Position numbers and translations under genes: made by a program. Shown here piece after piece: positions 22,080-35,617 of a stretch of 64,000 nucleotides of DNA. The stretch covers positions 434,001-498,000 of the forward strand of contig JAWQEG010000262.1 in NCBI GenBank assembly GCA_033782935.1, written 5' to 3'. The notes under the pieces are model-generated. The model did no database searches. It was not told the origin of the DNA and was given only the letters and a program-made list of their open reading frames with translations. This stretch comes from Petrolisthes cinctipes (Eukaryota; Arthropoda; Malacostraca; Decapoda; Porcellanidae). The stretch's first letter is position 1; every line of letters begins with the position of its first letter.

Positions 22080-22157
22080 AGCTAGTATACTCTAACACGG
22101 AGTAGGCATGTACAGATCGCTTCAGGGACCCAAAAATATCGAATTTTCGGGTGTTTT

Positions 22158-23756
22158 GAAGTTGAATTTGGGATATATCTGAGTAGGCATGTACAGATCG
22201 CTTCTGGGACCCCAAAATATCGAATTTTCGGGTTTTTTGAGCCTGAATTTGAGACATAAACGGGTACTGAAGATGCATGCACATATCGACTTTTGGGCAC
22301 CTAAAATATCGATTTTCAGCATGTTTTGGGTCTGTATCTTGAAAACATTCTAACTGGGAATAGGCATGTACAGATCTCTTCTAAGACCCAAAAATAATGA
22401 ATTTTCGGGTGTTTTGAGCCTGAAATTAAGATTTAAACGGGTACAGAAGACTTTGGACACTAGAAATATCGATTTTTAGCAGGTTTTGAGCGTATATTTT
22501 GAAAACATTCTAGCACTGAGTAGGCATGTACAGATCGCTTCTGGGAACCAAAAATATCGAATTTTCGGGTGTTTTGAGGTTGAATTTGGGATATAAACGG
22601 GTGCAAAAGATGCATACACATTTTGACTTTGGGCACCTAAAATATCGATTTTCAGCATGTTTTGGCCTGTGTTTGAGTAGGCATGTACAGATCGCTTAAG
22701 GGACCCCAAAATATCGAATTTTCGGATGTTTGGAGCCTGAATTTGAGATATAAACGGGTACAGAAGATGCATGCACATATCGACTTTTGGGCACCTAAAA
22801 GAACGATTTTCAGTATGTTTTGGGCCTGTATTTTGAAAATACTCTAACAGGGAGTAGGCATGAACAGATCGCTTCTGGGAACCTAAAAATATCAAATTTC
22901 TGGGTATTTTGAGCCTGAATTTGAGATATAAACGGGTACAGAAGATGCATGCACAAATCGTCTTTTGGGCACCTAAAATATCGATTTTGAGCATGTTTTG
23001 GGTCTGTATCTTGAAAACATTCTAACTAGGAGTAGGCATGTACAGATCGCTTCTAGGACCCAAAAATAACGAATTTTCGGGTGTTTTGAGCCTGAATTTG
23101 AGATATAAACGGGTACAGAAGATGCATGCACATATCGACTTTGGACACTTAAAATATCAATTTTTTGTCATGTTTTGAGGTTATATTTTTAAAACATTCT
23201 AGCACTGAGTAGGCATGTTCAGATCGCTTCTGGGTCCCAAATATATCGAATTTTCGGGTGTTTTGAGGTTGAATTTGGGATATACACGGGTGCAGAAGAT
23301 TCATACACATATTGACTTTGGGCGCCTAAAATATCGGTTTTCAGCATGTTTTGGCCTGTATCTGAGTAGGCATGTACAGATCGCTTCTGGGACCCAAAAA
23401 TAACGAATTTTCGGGTGTTTGGAGCCTGAATTTGAGATATAAACGGGTACAGAAAATGCATGCACATGCTTTTGGGCACCTAAATGATCGATTTTCAGTA
23501 TGTTTTGGGCTTGTTTTTTTAAAATACTCTAACACGATCGCTTCTGGGACCCCAAAATATCCAATTTTTGGGTGTTTTGAGATTGAATATGGGATATAAA
23601 CGGGTACTGAAAATGCATGCACATATCAACTTTTGGGCACCTAAAATATCGATTTTGAGCATGTTTTGGGCCTGTTTTTTTTTAAATACTCTATTACGGA
23701 GTAGGCATGTACAGATCGCTTCTGGGACCCAAAAATATCGAATTTCCTGGTGTTTT
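22158..23756. repeat. HOR B variant unit after the Helitron (1599 bp)
   Basis: The unit starts with an 81-bp half-monomer at 22158. Parts 2, 3 and 4 follow in order, then part 6 directly at about 22729, so part 5 is missing. After part 8 a 157-bp GAGGTTGAATTTGGG monomer (23265-23421) is inserted, as in the unit at 9295. Two T-run monomers end the unit. It resembles the pre-amplification form seen on the left edge of the HOR B domain. Confidence 0.85.
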
Positions 23757-24523
23757 GAAGTTGAATTTGGGATATATCTGAGTAGGCATGTACAGATCGC
23801 TTCTGGGACCCCAAAATATCGTATTTTCGGGTGTTTTGAGCCTGAATTTGAGATATAAACGGGTACTGAAGATGCATGCACATATTGACTTTTGGGCACC
23901 TTAAATATCGATTTTGAGCATGTTTTGGGTCTGTATCTTGTCAACATTCTAACTAAGAGTAGGCATGTACAGATCGCTTTTAGGACCCAAAAATAACGAA
24001 TTTTCGGGTGTTTTAAACCTGAATTTGAGATATAAACGAGTACAGAAGATGTATGCACATATCGACTTTGGACACTTAAAATATCGATTTTTAGCATGTT
24101 TTGAGCCTATATTTTTAAAACATTCTAGCACTGAGTAGGCATGTACAGTTTGCTTCTAGGACCAATAAATATCGAATTTTCGGGTGTTTTGAGGTTGAAT
24201 TTGGGATATAAACGGGTGCAGAATATGCATACACATATTGACTTTGGGCACCTAAAATATCGATTTTCAGCATGTTTGTCCTGTACCTGAGCAGGCATGT
24301 ACAGATCGCTTCTGGGACCCCAAAATATCGAATTTTCGGGTGTTTGGTGCCTGAATTTAAGATAAAAACGGGTACAAAAGATGCATGCACATATCGACTT
24401 TTGTGCACCTAAAAAATCGATTTTTAGTATGTTTTGGGCCTGTATCTTGAAAACATTCTAACTAGGAATAGGCATGTACAGATCGCTTCTGGGACCCCAA
24501 AATATCGAATTTTCAGGTGTTTG
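23757..24523. repeat. Right edge of HOR B domain
   Basis: A half-monomer at 23757-23837 is followed by monomers that no longer follow HOR B order. They resemble 7.2-8.3 kb, for example the rare form GTATCTTGTCAACATTCT near 7345 and again near 23935. This is the transition to HOR C. Confidence 0.8.
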
Positions 24524-26705
24524 GAGCCTGAATTTGAGATATAAACGGGTACAGAAGATGCATGTACATATCGACTTTTGGGCACCTAAAAGATCGATTT
24601 TCAGTATGTTTTGGTCCTGTATTTTGAAAATACTCTAACAGGGAGTAGGAATGTACAGATCGCTTCTGGGACCCTAAAAATATCAAATTTCTGGGTATTT
24701 TGAGCCTGAATTTGAGATATAAACGGGTACTGAAGATGCATGCACATATCGACTTTTGGGCACCTAAAATATCGATTTTGAGCATGTTTTGGGTCTGTAT
24801 ATTAAAAACATTCTACTTAGGAGTAGGCATGTACAGATCGCTTCTAGGACCCAAAAATAACGAATTTTCGGGTGTTTTGAGCCTGAATTTGAGATATAAA
24901 CGGGTGCAGAAGATACATACACATATTGCCTTTGGCTCCTAAAATATCGATTTTCACTATGTTTTGGCCTGTATCTGAGTAGGCATGTACAGATCGCTTC
25001 TGGGACCCCAAAATATCGAATTTTCGGGTGTTTGGAGCCTTAATTTGAGATATAAACGGGTACAGAAGATGCATACACAAATCGACTTTGGACACTTAAA
25101 ATATCGATTTTTAGCATGTTTTGAGCCTATATTTTAAAAACATTCTAGCACTGAGTAGGCATGTACAGATCGCTTCTGTTACCCCAAAATAACGAATTTT
25201 CGGGTGTTTGGAGCCTGAATTTGAGATATAAAAGAGTACAGAAGATGCATGCACATATCGACTTTTGGGCACCTAAAAGATCGATTTTCAGTATGTTTTG
25301 AGCCTGTATTTTAAAAATACTCTATCACGGAGTAGGCATGTACAGATCGCTTCTGGGACCCAAAAATAACGAAATTTCGGGTGTTGTGAGCCTGAAATTG
25401 AGATATAAACGGGTACAGAAGATGCCTGCACATATCGACTTTGGACACTTAAAATATCGATTTTTAGCATGTTTTGAGCCTATATTTTGAAAACATTCTA
25501 GCACTGAGTAGGCATGTACATATCGCTTCTGGGACCCAAAAATATCGAATTGTCGGGTGTTTTGAGGTTGAATTTGAGATATAAACGGGTGCTGAAGAAC
25601 ACATATTGACTTTGGGCACCTAAAATATCGATTTTCAGCATGTTTTGGCCTGTATCTGAGTAGCCATGTACAGATCGCTCTTAGGACCGAAAAATATCGA
25701 ATTTTGGGTGTTTTGATCCTGAATTTAAGATATAAACGGGTACTGAATATGCATGCACATATCGACTTTTGGGCAAGTAAAATATCGATTTTGAGCATGT
25801 TTTGGGTCTGTATCTTAAAAACATTCTAACTAGGAGTAGGCATGTACAGATCGCTCCTAGGACCCAAAAATAACGAATTTTCGGTTGTTTTGGGCCTGAA
25901 TTTGAGATATAAACGGGTACAAAAGATGCATGCACATATTGACCTTGAACACTTAAAATATCGATTTTTAGCATATTTTGAGCCTATATTTTGAAAACAT
26001 TCTAGCACAGAGTAGGCATGTATAGATCGCTTCTGGGACCCAAAAATATCGAATTTTCGGGTGTTTTGAAGTTGAATTTGGGATATAAACGGGTGCAGAA
26101 GATGCATACACATATTGACTTTGGGCACCTAAAATATCGAATTTCAGCATATTTTGGCCTGTATCTGAGTAGGCATGTACGGATCGCTGCTGGGACCCCA
26201 AAATATCTAATTTTCGGGTGTTTTGGGCCTGAATTTGAGATATCGACTTTGGGCACCTAAAATATCGATATTTAGCATGTTTTGGGCCTACATTTTGAAA
26301 ATATTCTAGCACTGAGTAGGCATGTACACATCGCTTCTGGAACCCCAAAATATCGAATTTTCGGGTGTTTTGAACCTGAATTTGAGATATAAACGGGTGC
26401 AGAAGATGCATACACATTTTGACTTTGGGTACCTAAAATATCGATTTTCAGCATGTTTTGGCTTGTTTCTGAATAGGCATGTACACATCGCTTCAGGGAC
26501 CCCAAAATATCGAATTTTCGGATGTTTGGAGACTAAATTTGAGATATAAACGGGTACAGAAGATGCATGCACATATCGACTTTTAGGCACCAAATATATC
26601 GATTTTGAGCATGTTTTGGGTCTGTATCTTGAAAACATTCTAACTAGGAGTAGGCATGTACAGATCGCTTCTGGGACCCCAAAATATCGAATTTTCAGGT
26701 GTTTG
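24524..26705. repeat. HOR C unit 1 (2182 bp)
   Basis: The unit starts with the GAGCCTG monomer that follows AATTTTCAGGTGTTTG. It holds the same variant types as the reference unit at 31258. The part from about 25288 to 26705 shares private variants with 36890-38308. Confidence 0.85.
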
Positions 26706-29246
26706 GAGCCTGAATTTGAGATATAAACGGGTACAGAAGATGCATGTACATAAAGACTTTTGGGCACCTAAAAGATCAATTTTCAGTATGTTTTGGTCCT
26801 GTATTTTGAAAATACTCTAACAGGGAGTAGGAATGTACAGATCGCTTCTGGGACCCTAAAAATATCAAATTTCTGGGTATTTTGAGCTTGAATTTGAGAT
26901 ATAAACGGGTACTGAAGATGCATGCACATATCGACTTTTGGGCACCTAAAATATCGATTTTGAGCATGTTTTGGGTCTGTATCTTGAAAACATTTTAACT
27001 AGGAGTAGGCATGTGCAGATCGCTTCTGGGACCCCGAAATATCGAATTTTCAGGTGTTTGGAGCCTGAATTTGAGATATAAACGGGTACAGAAGATGCAT
27101 GTACATAAAGACTTTTGGGCACCTAAAAGATCGATTTTCAGTATGTTTTGGTCCTGTATTTTGAAAATACTCTAACAGGGAGTAGGAATGTACAGATCGC
27201 TTCTGGGACCCTAAAAATATCAAATTTCTGGGTATTTTGAGCTTGAATTTGAGATATAAACGGGTACTGAAGATGCATGCACATATCGACTTTTGGGCAC
27301 CTAAAATATCGATTTTGAGCATGTTTTGGGTCTGTATATTAAAAACATTCTACTTAGGAGTAGGCATGTACAGATCGCTTCTAGGACCCAAAAATAACGA
27401 ATTTTCGGGTGTTTTGAGCCTGAATTTGAGATATAAACGGGTTCAGAAGATACATACACATATTGCCTTTGGCTCCTAAAATATCGATTTTCACTATGTT
27501 TTGGCCTGTATCTGAGTAGGCATGTACAGATCGCTTCTGGGACCCCAATATATCGAATTTTCGGGTGTTTGGAGCCTTAATTTGAGATATAAACGGGTAC
27601 AAAAGATACATACACAAATCGACTTTGGACACTTAAAATATCGATTTTTACCATGTTTTGAGCCTATATTTTAAAAACATTCTAGCACTGAGTAGGCATG
27701 TACAGATCGCATCTGTTACCCCAAAATAACGAATTTTCGGGTGTTTGGAGCCTGAAATTGAGATATAAACGGGTACAGAAGATGCCTCCACATATCGACT
27801 TTGGACACTTAAAATATCGATTTTTAGCATGTTTTGAGCCTATATTTTGAAAACATTCTAGCACTGAGTAGGCATGTACATATCGCTTCTGGGACCCAGA
27901 AATATCGAATTGTCGGGTGTTTTGAGCCTGAATTTGAGATATAAACGGGTGCAGAAGATACATACACATATTGCCTTTGGCTCCTAAAATATCGATTTTC
28001 ACTATGTTTTGGCCTGTATCTGAGTAGGCATGTACAGATCGCTTCTGGGACCCCAAAATATCGAATTTTCGGGTGTTTGGAGCCTTAATTTGAGATATAA
28101 ACGGGTACAGAAGATGCATACACAAATCGACTTTGGACACTTAAAATATCGATGTTTAGCATGTTTTGAGCCTATATTTTAAAAACATTCTAGCACTGAG
28201 TAGGCATGTACAGATCGCTTCTGTTACCCCAAAATAACGAATTTTCGGGTGTTTTGATCCTGAATTTGAGATATAAACGGGTACTGAATATGCATGCACA
28301 TATCGACTTTTGGGAAAGTAAAATATCGATTTTGAGCATGTTTTGGGTCTGTATCTTGAAAACATTCTAACTAGGAGTAGGCATGTACAGATCGCTCCTA
28401 GGACCCAAAAATAACGAATTTTCATCTGTTTTGGGCCTGAATTTGAGATATAAACGGGTACAAAAGATGCATGCACATATTGACCTTGGACACTTAAAAT
28501 ATCGATTTTTAGCATGTTTTGAGCCTATATTTTGAAAACATTCTAGCACAGAGTAGGCATGTATAGATCGCTTCTGGGACCCAAAAATATCGAATTTTCG
28601 GGTGTTTTGAAGTTGAATTTGGGATATAAATGGGTGCAGAAGATGCATACACATATTGACTTTGGGCACCTAAAATATCGAATTTCAGCATATTTTGGCC
28701 TGTATCTGAGTAGGCATGTACGGATCGCTGCTGGGACCCCAAAATATCTAATTTTCGGGTGTTTTGGGCCTGAATTTGAGATATCGACTTTGGGCACCTA
28801 AAATATCGATATTTAGCATGTTTTGGGCCTACATTTTGAAAATATTCTAGCACTGAGTAGGCATGTACACATCGCTTCTGGAACCCCAAAATATCGAATT
28901 TTCGGGTGTTTTGAACCTGAATTTGAGATATAAACGGGTGCAGAAGATGCATACACATTTTGACTTTGGGTACCTAAAATATCGATTTTCAGCATGTTTT
29001 GGCCTGTTTCTGAGTAGGCATGTACACATCGCTTCAGGGACCCCAAAAAAACGAATTTTCGGATGTTTGGAGCCTAAATTTGAGATATAAACGGGTACAG
29101 AAGATGCATGCACATATCGACTTTTAGGCACCAAAAATATCGATTTTGAGCATGTTTTGGGTCTGTATCTTGAAAACATTTTAACTAGGAGTAGGCATGT
29201 GCAGATCGCTTCTGGGACCCCAAAATATCGAATTTTCAGGTGTTTG
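26706..29246. repeat. HOR C unit 2 (2541 bp) with the first two monomers doubled
   Basis: The first two monomers (26706-27060, 355 bp) are repeated at once from 27061, which accounts for most of the extra length. From 27061 to about 28140 it matches 35618-36697 at a constant offset of 8557 bp. Confidence 0.85.
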
Positions 29247-31257
29247 GAGCCTGAATTTGAGATATAAACGGGTACAGAAGATGCATGTACATAAAGACTT
29301 TTGGGCACCTAAAAGATCGATTTTCAGTATGTTTTGGTCCTGTATTTTGAAAATACTCTAACAGGGAGTAGGAATGTACAGATCGCTTCTGGGACCCTAA
29401 AAATATCAAATTTCTGGGTATTTTGAGCTTGAATTTGAGATATAAACGGGTACTGAAGATGCATGCACATATCGACTTTTGGGCACCTAAAATATCGATT
29501 TTGAGCATGTTTTGGGTCTGTATATTAAAAACATTCTACTTAGGAGTAGGCATGTACAGATCGCTTCTAGGACCCAAAAATAACGAATTTTCGGGTGTTT
29601 TGAGCCTGAATTTGAGATATAAACGGGTTCAGAAGATACATACACATATTGCCTTTGGCTCCTAAAATATCGATTTTCACTATGTTTTGGCCTGTATCTG
29701 AGTAGGCATGTACAGATCGCTTCTGGGACCCCAAAATATCGAATTTTCGGGTGTTTGGAGCCTTAATTTGAGATATAAACGGGTACAAAAGATACATACA
29801 CAAATCGACTTTGGACACTTAAAATATCGATTTTTAGCATGTTTTGAGCCTATATTTTAAAAACATTCTAGCACTGAGTAGGCATGTACAGATCGCATCT
29901 GTTACCCCAAAATAACGAATTTTCGGGTGTTTAGAGCCTGAAATTGAGATATAAACGGGTACAGAAGATGCCTGCACATATCGACTTTGGACACTTAAAA
30001 TATCGATTTTTAGCATTTTTTGAGCCTATATTTTGAAAACATTCTAGCACTCAGTAGGCATGTACATATCGCTTCTGGGACCCAAAAATATCGAATTGTC
30101 GGATGTTTTGAGGTTGAATTTGAGATATAAACGGGTGCTGAAGATGCAGACACATATTGACTTTGGGCACCTAAAATATCGATTTTCAGCATGTTTTGGC
30201 CTGTATCTGAGTAGGCATGTACAGATCGCTCTTAGGACCCCAAAATATCGAATTTTCGGGTGTTTTGATCCTGAATTTGAGATATAAACGGGTACTGAAT
30301 ATGCATGCACATATCGACTTTTGGGCAAGTAAAATATCGATTTTGAGCATGTTTTGGGTCTGTATCTTGAAAACATTCTAACTAGGAGTAGGCATGTACA
30401 GATCGCTCCTAGGACCCAAAAATAACGAATTTTCATCTGTTTTGGGCCTGAATTTGAGATATAAACGGGTACAAAAGATGCATGCACATATTGACCTTGG
30501 ACACTTAAAATATCGATTTCTTGCATGTTTTGAGCCTATATTTTGAAAACATTCTAGCACAGAGTAGGCATGTATAGATCGTTTCTGGGACCCAAAAATA
30601 TCGAATTTTCGGGTGTTTTGAAGTTTAATTTGGGATATAAATGGGTGCAGAAGATGCATACACATATTGACTTAAGGCACCTAAAATATCGAATTTCAGC
30701 ATATTTTGGCTTGTATCTGAGTAGGCATGTACGGATCGCTGCTGGGACCCCAAAATATCTAATTTTCGGGTGTTTTGGGCCTGAATTTGAGATATCGACT
30801 TTGGGCACCTAAAATATCGATATTTAGCATGTTTTGGGCCTACATTTTGAAAATATTCTAGCACTGAGTAGGCATGTACACATCGCTTCTGGAACCCCAA
30901 AATATCGAATTTTCGGGTGTTTTGAACCTGAATTTGAGATATAAACGGGTGCAGAAGATGCATACACATTTTGACTTTGGGTACCTAAAATATCGATTTT
31001 CAGCATGTTTTGGCCTGTTTCTGAGTAGGCATGTACACATCGATTCAGGGACCCCAAAATATCGAATTTTCGGATGTTTGGAGCCTAAATTTGAGATATA
31101 AACGGGTACAGAAGATGCATGCACATATCGACTTTTAGGCACCAAATATATCGATTTTGAGCATGTTTTGGGTCTGTATCTTGAAAACATTCTAACTAGG
31201 AGTAGGCATGTACAGATCGCTTCTGGGACCCCAAAATATCGAATTTTCAGGTGTTTG
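29247..31257. repeat. HOR C unit 3 (2011 bp)
   Basis: This unit is shorter than the 2180-bp reference by 169 bp, about one monomer. Its first third resembles unit 2 and its last part resembles the 2180-bp units. Confidence 0.85.
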
Positions 31258-33437
31258 GAGCCTGAATTTGAGATATAAACGGGTACAGAAGATGCATGTA
31301 CATAGAATCTTTTGGGCACCTAAAAGATCAATTTTCAGTATGTTTTGGTCCTGTATTTTGAAAATACTCTAACAGGGAGTAGGAATGTACAGATCGCTTC
31401 TGGGACCCTAAAAATATCAAATTTCTGGGTATTTTGAGCCTGAATTTGAGATATAAACGGGTACTGAAGATGCATGCACATATCGACTTTTGGGAACCTA
31501 AAATATCGATTTTGAGCATGTTTTGGGTCTGTATATTAAAAACATTCTACTTAGGAGTACAGATCGCTTCTAGGACCCAAAAATAACGAATTTTCGGGTG
31601 TTCTGAGCCTGAATTTGAGATATAAACGGGTTCAGAAGATACATACACATATTGCCTTTGGCTCCTAAAATATCGATTTTCACTATGTTTTGGCCTGTAT
31701 CTGAGTAGGAATGTACAGATCGCTTCTGGGACCCCAAAATATCGAATTTTCGGGTGTTTATAGCCTTAATTTGAAATATAAACGGGTACAGAAGATGCAT
31801 ACACAAATCGACTTTGGACACTTAAAATATCGATTTTTAGCATGTTTTGAGCCTATATTTTAAAAACATTCTAGCACTGAGTAGGCATGTACAGATCGCT
31901 TCTGTTACCCCAAAATAACGAATTTTCGGGTGTTTGGAGCCTGAATTTGAGATATAAAAGAGTACAGAAGATGCATGCACATATCGACTTTTGGGCACCT
32001 AAAAGATCGATTTTCAGTATGTTTTGAGCCTGTATTTTAAAAATACTCTAACACGGAGTAGGCATGTACAGATCGCTTCTGGGACCCAAAAATAACGAAA
32101 TTTCGGGTGTTGTGAACCTGAAATTGAGATATAAACGGGTACAGAAGACGCCTGCACATATCGACTTTGGACACTTAAAATATCGATTTTTAGAATGTTT
32201 TGAGCCTATATTTTGAAAACATTCTAGCACTGAGTAGGCATGTACATATCGCTTCTGGGACCCAAAAATATCGAATTGTCGGGTGTTTTGAGGTTGAATT
32301 TGAGATATAAACGGGTACTGAAGATGCAGACACATATTGACTTTGGGCACCTAAAATATCGATTTTCAGCATGTTTTGGCCTGTATCTGAGTAGGCATGT
32401 ACAGATCGCTCTTAGGACCCCAAAATATCGAATTTTCGGGTGTTTTGATCCTGAATTTGAGATATAAACGGGTACTGAATATGCATGCACATATCGACTT
32501 TTGGGAAAGTAAAATATCGATTTTGAGCATGTTTTGGGTCTGTATCTTGAAAACATTCTAACTAGGAGTAGGCATGTACAGATCGCTCCTAGGACCCAAA
32601 AATAACGAATTTTCATCTGTTTTGGGCCTGAATTTGAGATATAAACGGGTACAAAAGATGCATGCACATATTGACCTTGGACACTTAAAATATCGATTTT
32701 TAGCATGTTTTGAGCCTATATTTTGAAAACATTCTAGCACAGAGTAGGCATGTACATATCGCTTCTGGGACCCAAAAATATCGAATTTTCGGGTGTTTTG
32801 AAGTTGAATTTGGGATATAAATGGGTGCAGAAGATGCATACACATATTGACTTTGGGCACCTAAAATATCGAATTTCAGCATATTTTGGCCTGTATCTGA
32901 GTAGGCATGTACGGATCGCTGCTGGGACCCCAAAATATCTAATTTTCGGGTGTTTTGGGCCTGAATTTGAGATATCGACTTTGGGCACCTAAAATATCGA
33001 TATTTAGCATGTTTTGGGCCTACATTTTGAAAATATTCTAGCACTGAGTAGGCATGTACACATCGCTTCTGGAACCCCAAAATATCGAATTTTCGGGTGT
33101 TTTGAACCTGAATTTGAGATATAAACGGGTGCAGAAGATGCATACACATTTTGACTTTGGGTACCTAAAATATCGATTTTCAGCATGTTTTGGCCTGTTT
33201 CTGAGTAGGCATGTACACATCGATTCAGGGACCCCAAAATATCGAATTTTCGGATGTTTGGAGCCTAAATTTGAGATATAAACGGGTACAGAAGATGCAT
33301 GCACATATCGACTTTTAGGCACCAAATATATCGATTTTGAGCATGTTTTGGGTCTGTATCTTGAAAACATTCTAACTAGGAGTAGGCATGTACAGATCGC
33401 TTCTGGGACCCCAAAATATCGAATTTTCAGGTGTTTG
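31258..33437. repeat. HOR C unit 4, reference unit (13 monomers, 2180 bp)
   Basis: Monomers start at 31258, 31436, 31605, 31761, 31937, 32114, 32290, 32447, 32624, 32800, 32957, 33104 and 33261. Lengths are 178, 169, 156, 176, 177, 176, 157, 177, 176, 157, 147, 157 and 177, summing to 2180. The 169-bp monomer lacks AGGCATGT (GGAGTACAGATCGC). Part 11 is the 147-bp form with the GAGATATCGAC junction. Confidence 0.92.
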
Positions 33438-35617
33438 GAGCCTGAATTTGAGATATAAACGGGTACAGAAGATGCATGTACATAGAGACTTTTGGGCACC
33501 TAAAAGATCAATTTTCAGTATGTTTTGGTCCTGTATTTTGAAAATACTCTAACAGGGAGTAGGAATGTACAGATCGCTTCTGGGACCCTAAAAATATCAA
33601 ATTTCTGGGTATTTTGAGCCTGAATTTGAGATATAAACGGGTACTGAAGATGCATGCACATATCGACTTTTGGGAACCTAAAATATCGATTTTGAGCATG
33701 TTTTGGGTCTGTATATTAAAAACATTCTACTTAGGAGTACAGATCGCTTCTAGGACCCAAAAATAACGAATTTTCGGGTGTTCTGAGCCTGAATTTGAGA
33801 TATAAACGGGTTCAGAAGATACATACACATATTGCCTTTGGCTCCTAAAATATCGATTTTCACTATGTTTTGGCCTGTATCTGAGTAGGAATGTACAGAT
33901 CGCTTCTGGGACCCCAAAATATCGAATTTTCGGGTGTTTATAGCCTTAATTTGAAATATAAACGGGTACAGAAGATGCATACACAAATCGACTTTGGACA
34001 CTTAAAATATCGATTTTTAGCATGTTTTGAGCCTATATTTTAAAAACATTCTAGCACTGAGTAGGCATGTACAGATCGCTTCTGTTACCCCAAAATAACG
34101 AATTTTCGGGTGTTTGGAGCCTGAATTTGAGATATAAAAGAGTACAGAAGATGCATGCACATATCGACTTTTGGGCACCTAAAAGATCGATTTTCAGTAT
34201 GTTTTGAGCCTGTATTTTAAAAATACTCTAACACGGAGTAGGCATGTACAGATCGCTTCTGGGACCCAAAAATAACGAAATTTCGGGTGTTGTGAACCTG
34301 AAATTGAGATATAAACGGGTACAGAAGACGCCTGCACATATCGACTTTGGACACTTAAAATATCGATTTTTAGAATGTTTTGAGCCTATATTTTGAAAAC
34401 ATTCTAGCACTGAGTAGGCATGTACATATCGCTTCTGGGACCCAAAAATATCGAATTGTCGGGTGTTTTGAGGTTGAATTTGAGATATAAACGGGTACTG
34501 AAGATGCAGACACATATTGACTTTGGGCACCTAAAATATCGATTTTCAGCATGTTTTGGCCTGTATCTGAGTAGGCATGTACAGATCGCTCTTAGGACCC
34601 CAAAATATCGAATTTTCGGGTGTTTTGATCCTGAATTTGAGATATAAACGGGTACTGAATATGCATGCACATATCGACTTTTGGGAAAGTAAAATATCGA
34701 TTTTGAGCATGTTTTGGGTCTGTATCTTGAAAACATTCTAACTAGGAGTAGGCATGTACAGATCGCTCCTAGGACCCAAAAATAACGAATTTTCATCTGT
34801 TTTGGGCCTGAATTTGAGATATAAACGGGTACAAAAGATGCATGCACATATTGACCTTGGACACTTAAAATATCGATTTTTAGCATGTTTTGAGCCTATA
34901 TTTTGAAAACATTCTAGCACAGAGTAGGCATGTACATATCGCTTCTGGGACCCAAAAATATCGAATTTTCGGGTGTTTTGAAGTTGAATTTGGGATATAA
35001 ATGGGTGCAGAAGATGCATACACATATTGACTTTGGGCACCTAAAATATCGAATTTCAGCATATTTTGGCCTGTATCTGAGTAGGCATGTACGGATCGCT
35101 GCTGGGACCCCAAAATATCTAATTTTCGGGTGTTTTGGGCCTGAATTTGAGATATCGACTTTGGGCACCTAAAATATCGATATTTAGCATGTTTTGGGCC
35201 TACATTTTGAAAATATTCTAGCACTGAGTAGGCATGTACACATCGCTTCTGGAACCCCAAAATATCGAATTTTCGGGTGTTTTGAACCTGAATTTGAGAT
35301 ATAAACGGGTGCAGAAGATGCATACACATTTTGACTTTGGGTACCTAAAATATCGATTTTCAGCATGTTTTGGCCTGTTTCTGAGTAGGCATGTACACAT
35401 CGCTTCAGGGACCCCAAAATATCGAATTTTCGGATGTTTGGAGCCTAAATTTGAGATATAAACGGGTACAGAAGATGCATGCACATATCGACTTTTAGGC
35501 ACCAAAAATATCGATTTTGAGCATGTTTTGGGTCTGTATCTTGAAAACATTTTAACTAGGAGTAGGCATGTGCAGATCGCTTCTGGGACCCCAAAATATC
35601 GAATTTTCAGGTGTTTG
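33438..35617. repeat. HOR C unit 5 (2180 bp), near-copy of unit 4
   Basis: It has the same thirteen monomers as 31258-33437 with almost no differences seen. One example is CATAGAATCTTTTGGG at 31300 against CATAGAGACTTTTGGG here. Near its end it takes on variants of the following unit. Confidence 0.92.

Larger units (their letters stand above)
20228..22085 (+). mobile_element. Helitron, decayed, 1858 bp
   Basis: A rolling-circle transposon relic. It starts TCTATATACATAAAGCC and ends GGAGCAGCTAG, fitting the Helitron rule of 5'-TC, 3'-CTRR, insertion between A and T and no target duplication. The left flank ends in A at 20227 and the right flank begins with T at 22086; joining them gives TTTTATATACTCTAACACGG, exactly the sequence of uninterrupted HOR B units (for example near 13135-13155). 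GC-rich hairpins lie just inside the 3' end. The interior holds a GT microsatellite, AT-rich tandem duplications, a C-terminal helicase fragment and a pyrimidine tract. There is no Rep (HUH) domain and no Walker motif, so it could not move by itself. Bases 20301-21120 and 21724-21920 hold no recognisable gene. Confidence 0.94.
19703..22157. repeat. HOR B unit with internal deletion, split by the Helitron
   Basis: Without the Helitron this unit is only 597 bp: 81-bp half-monomer, a 177-bp hybrid monomer (19784-19960), a 162-bp monomer (19961-20122) and a 177-bp monomer interrupted after 20227 and resumed at 22086. The hybrid begins like the second part of the unit and ends like the eighth (CTTCTGGGTCCCAAATATATC). 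This implies loss of about 1025 bp by exchange between monomers 2 and 8. Confidence 0.88.

Noticed and set aside
20228..22085. LTR or non-LTR retrotransposon
   Set aside because: There is no target duplication, long terminal repeat, poly-A tail or reverse transcriptase; the ends and helicase fragment fit a Helitron.
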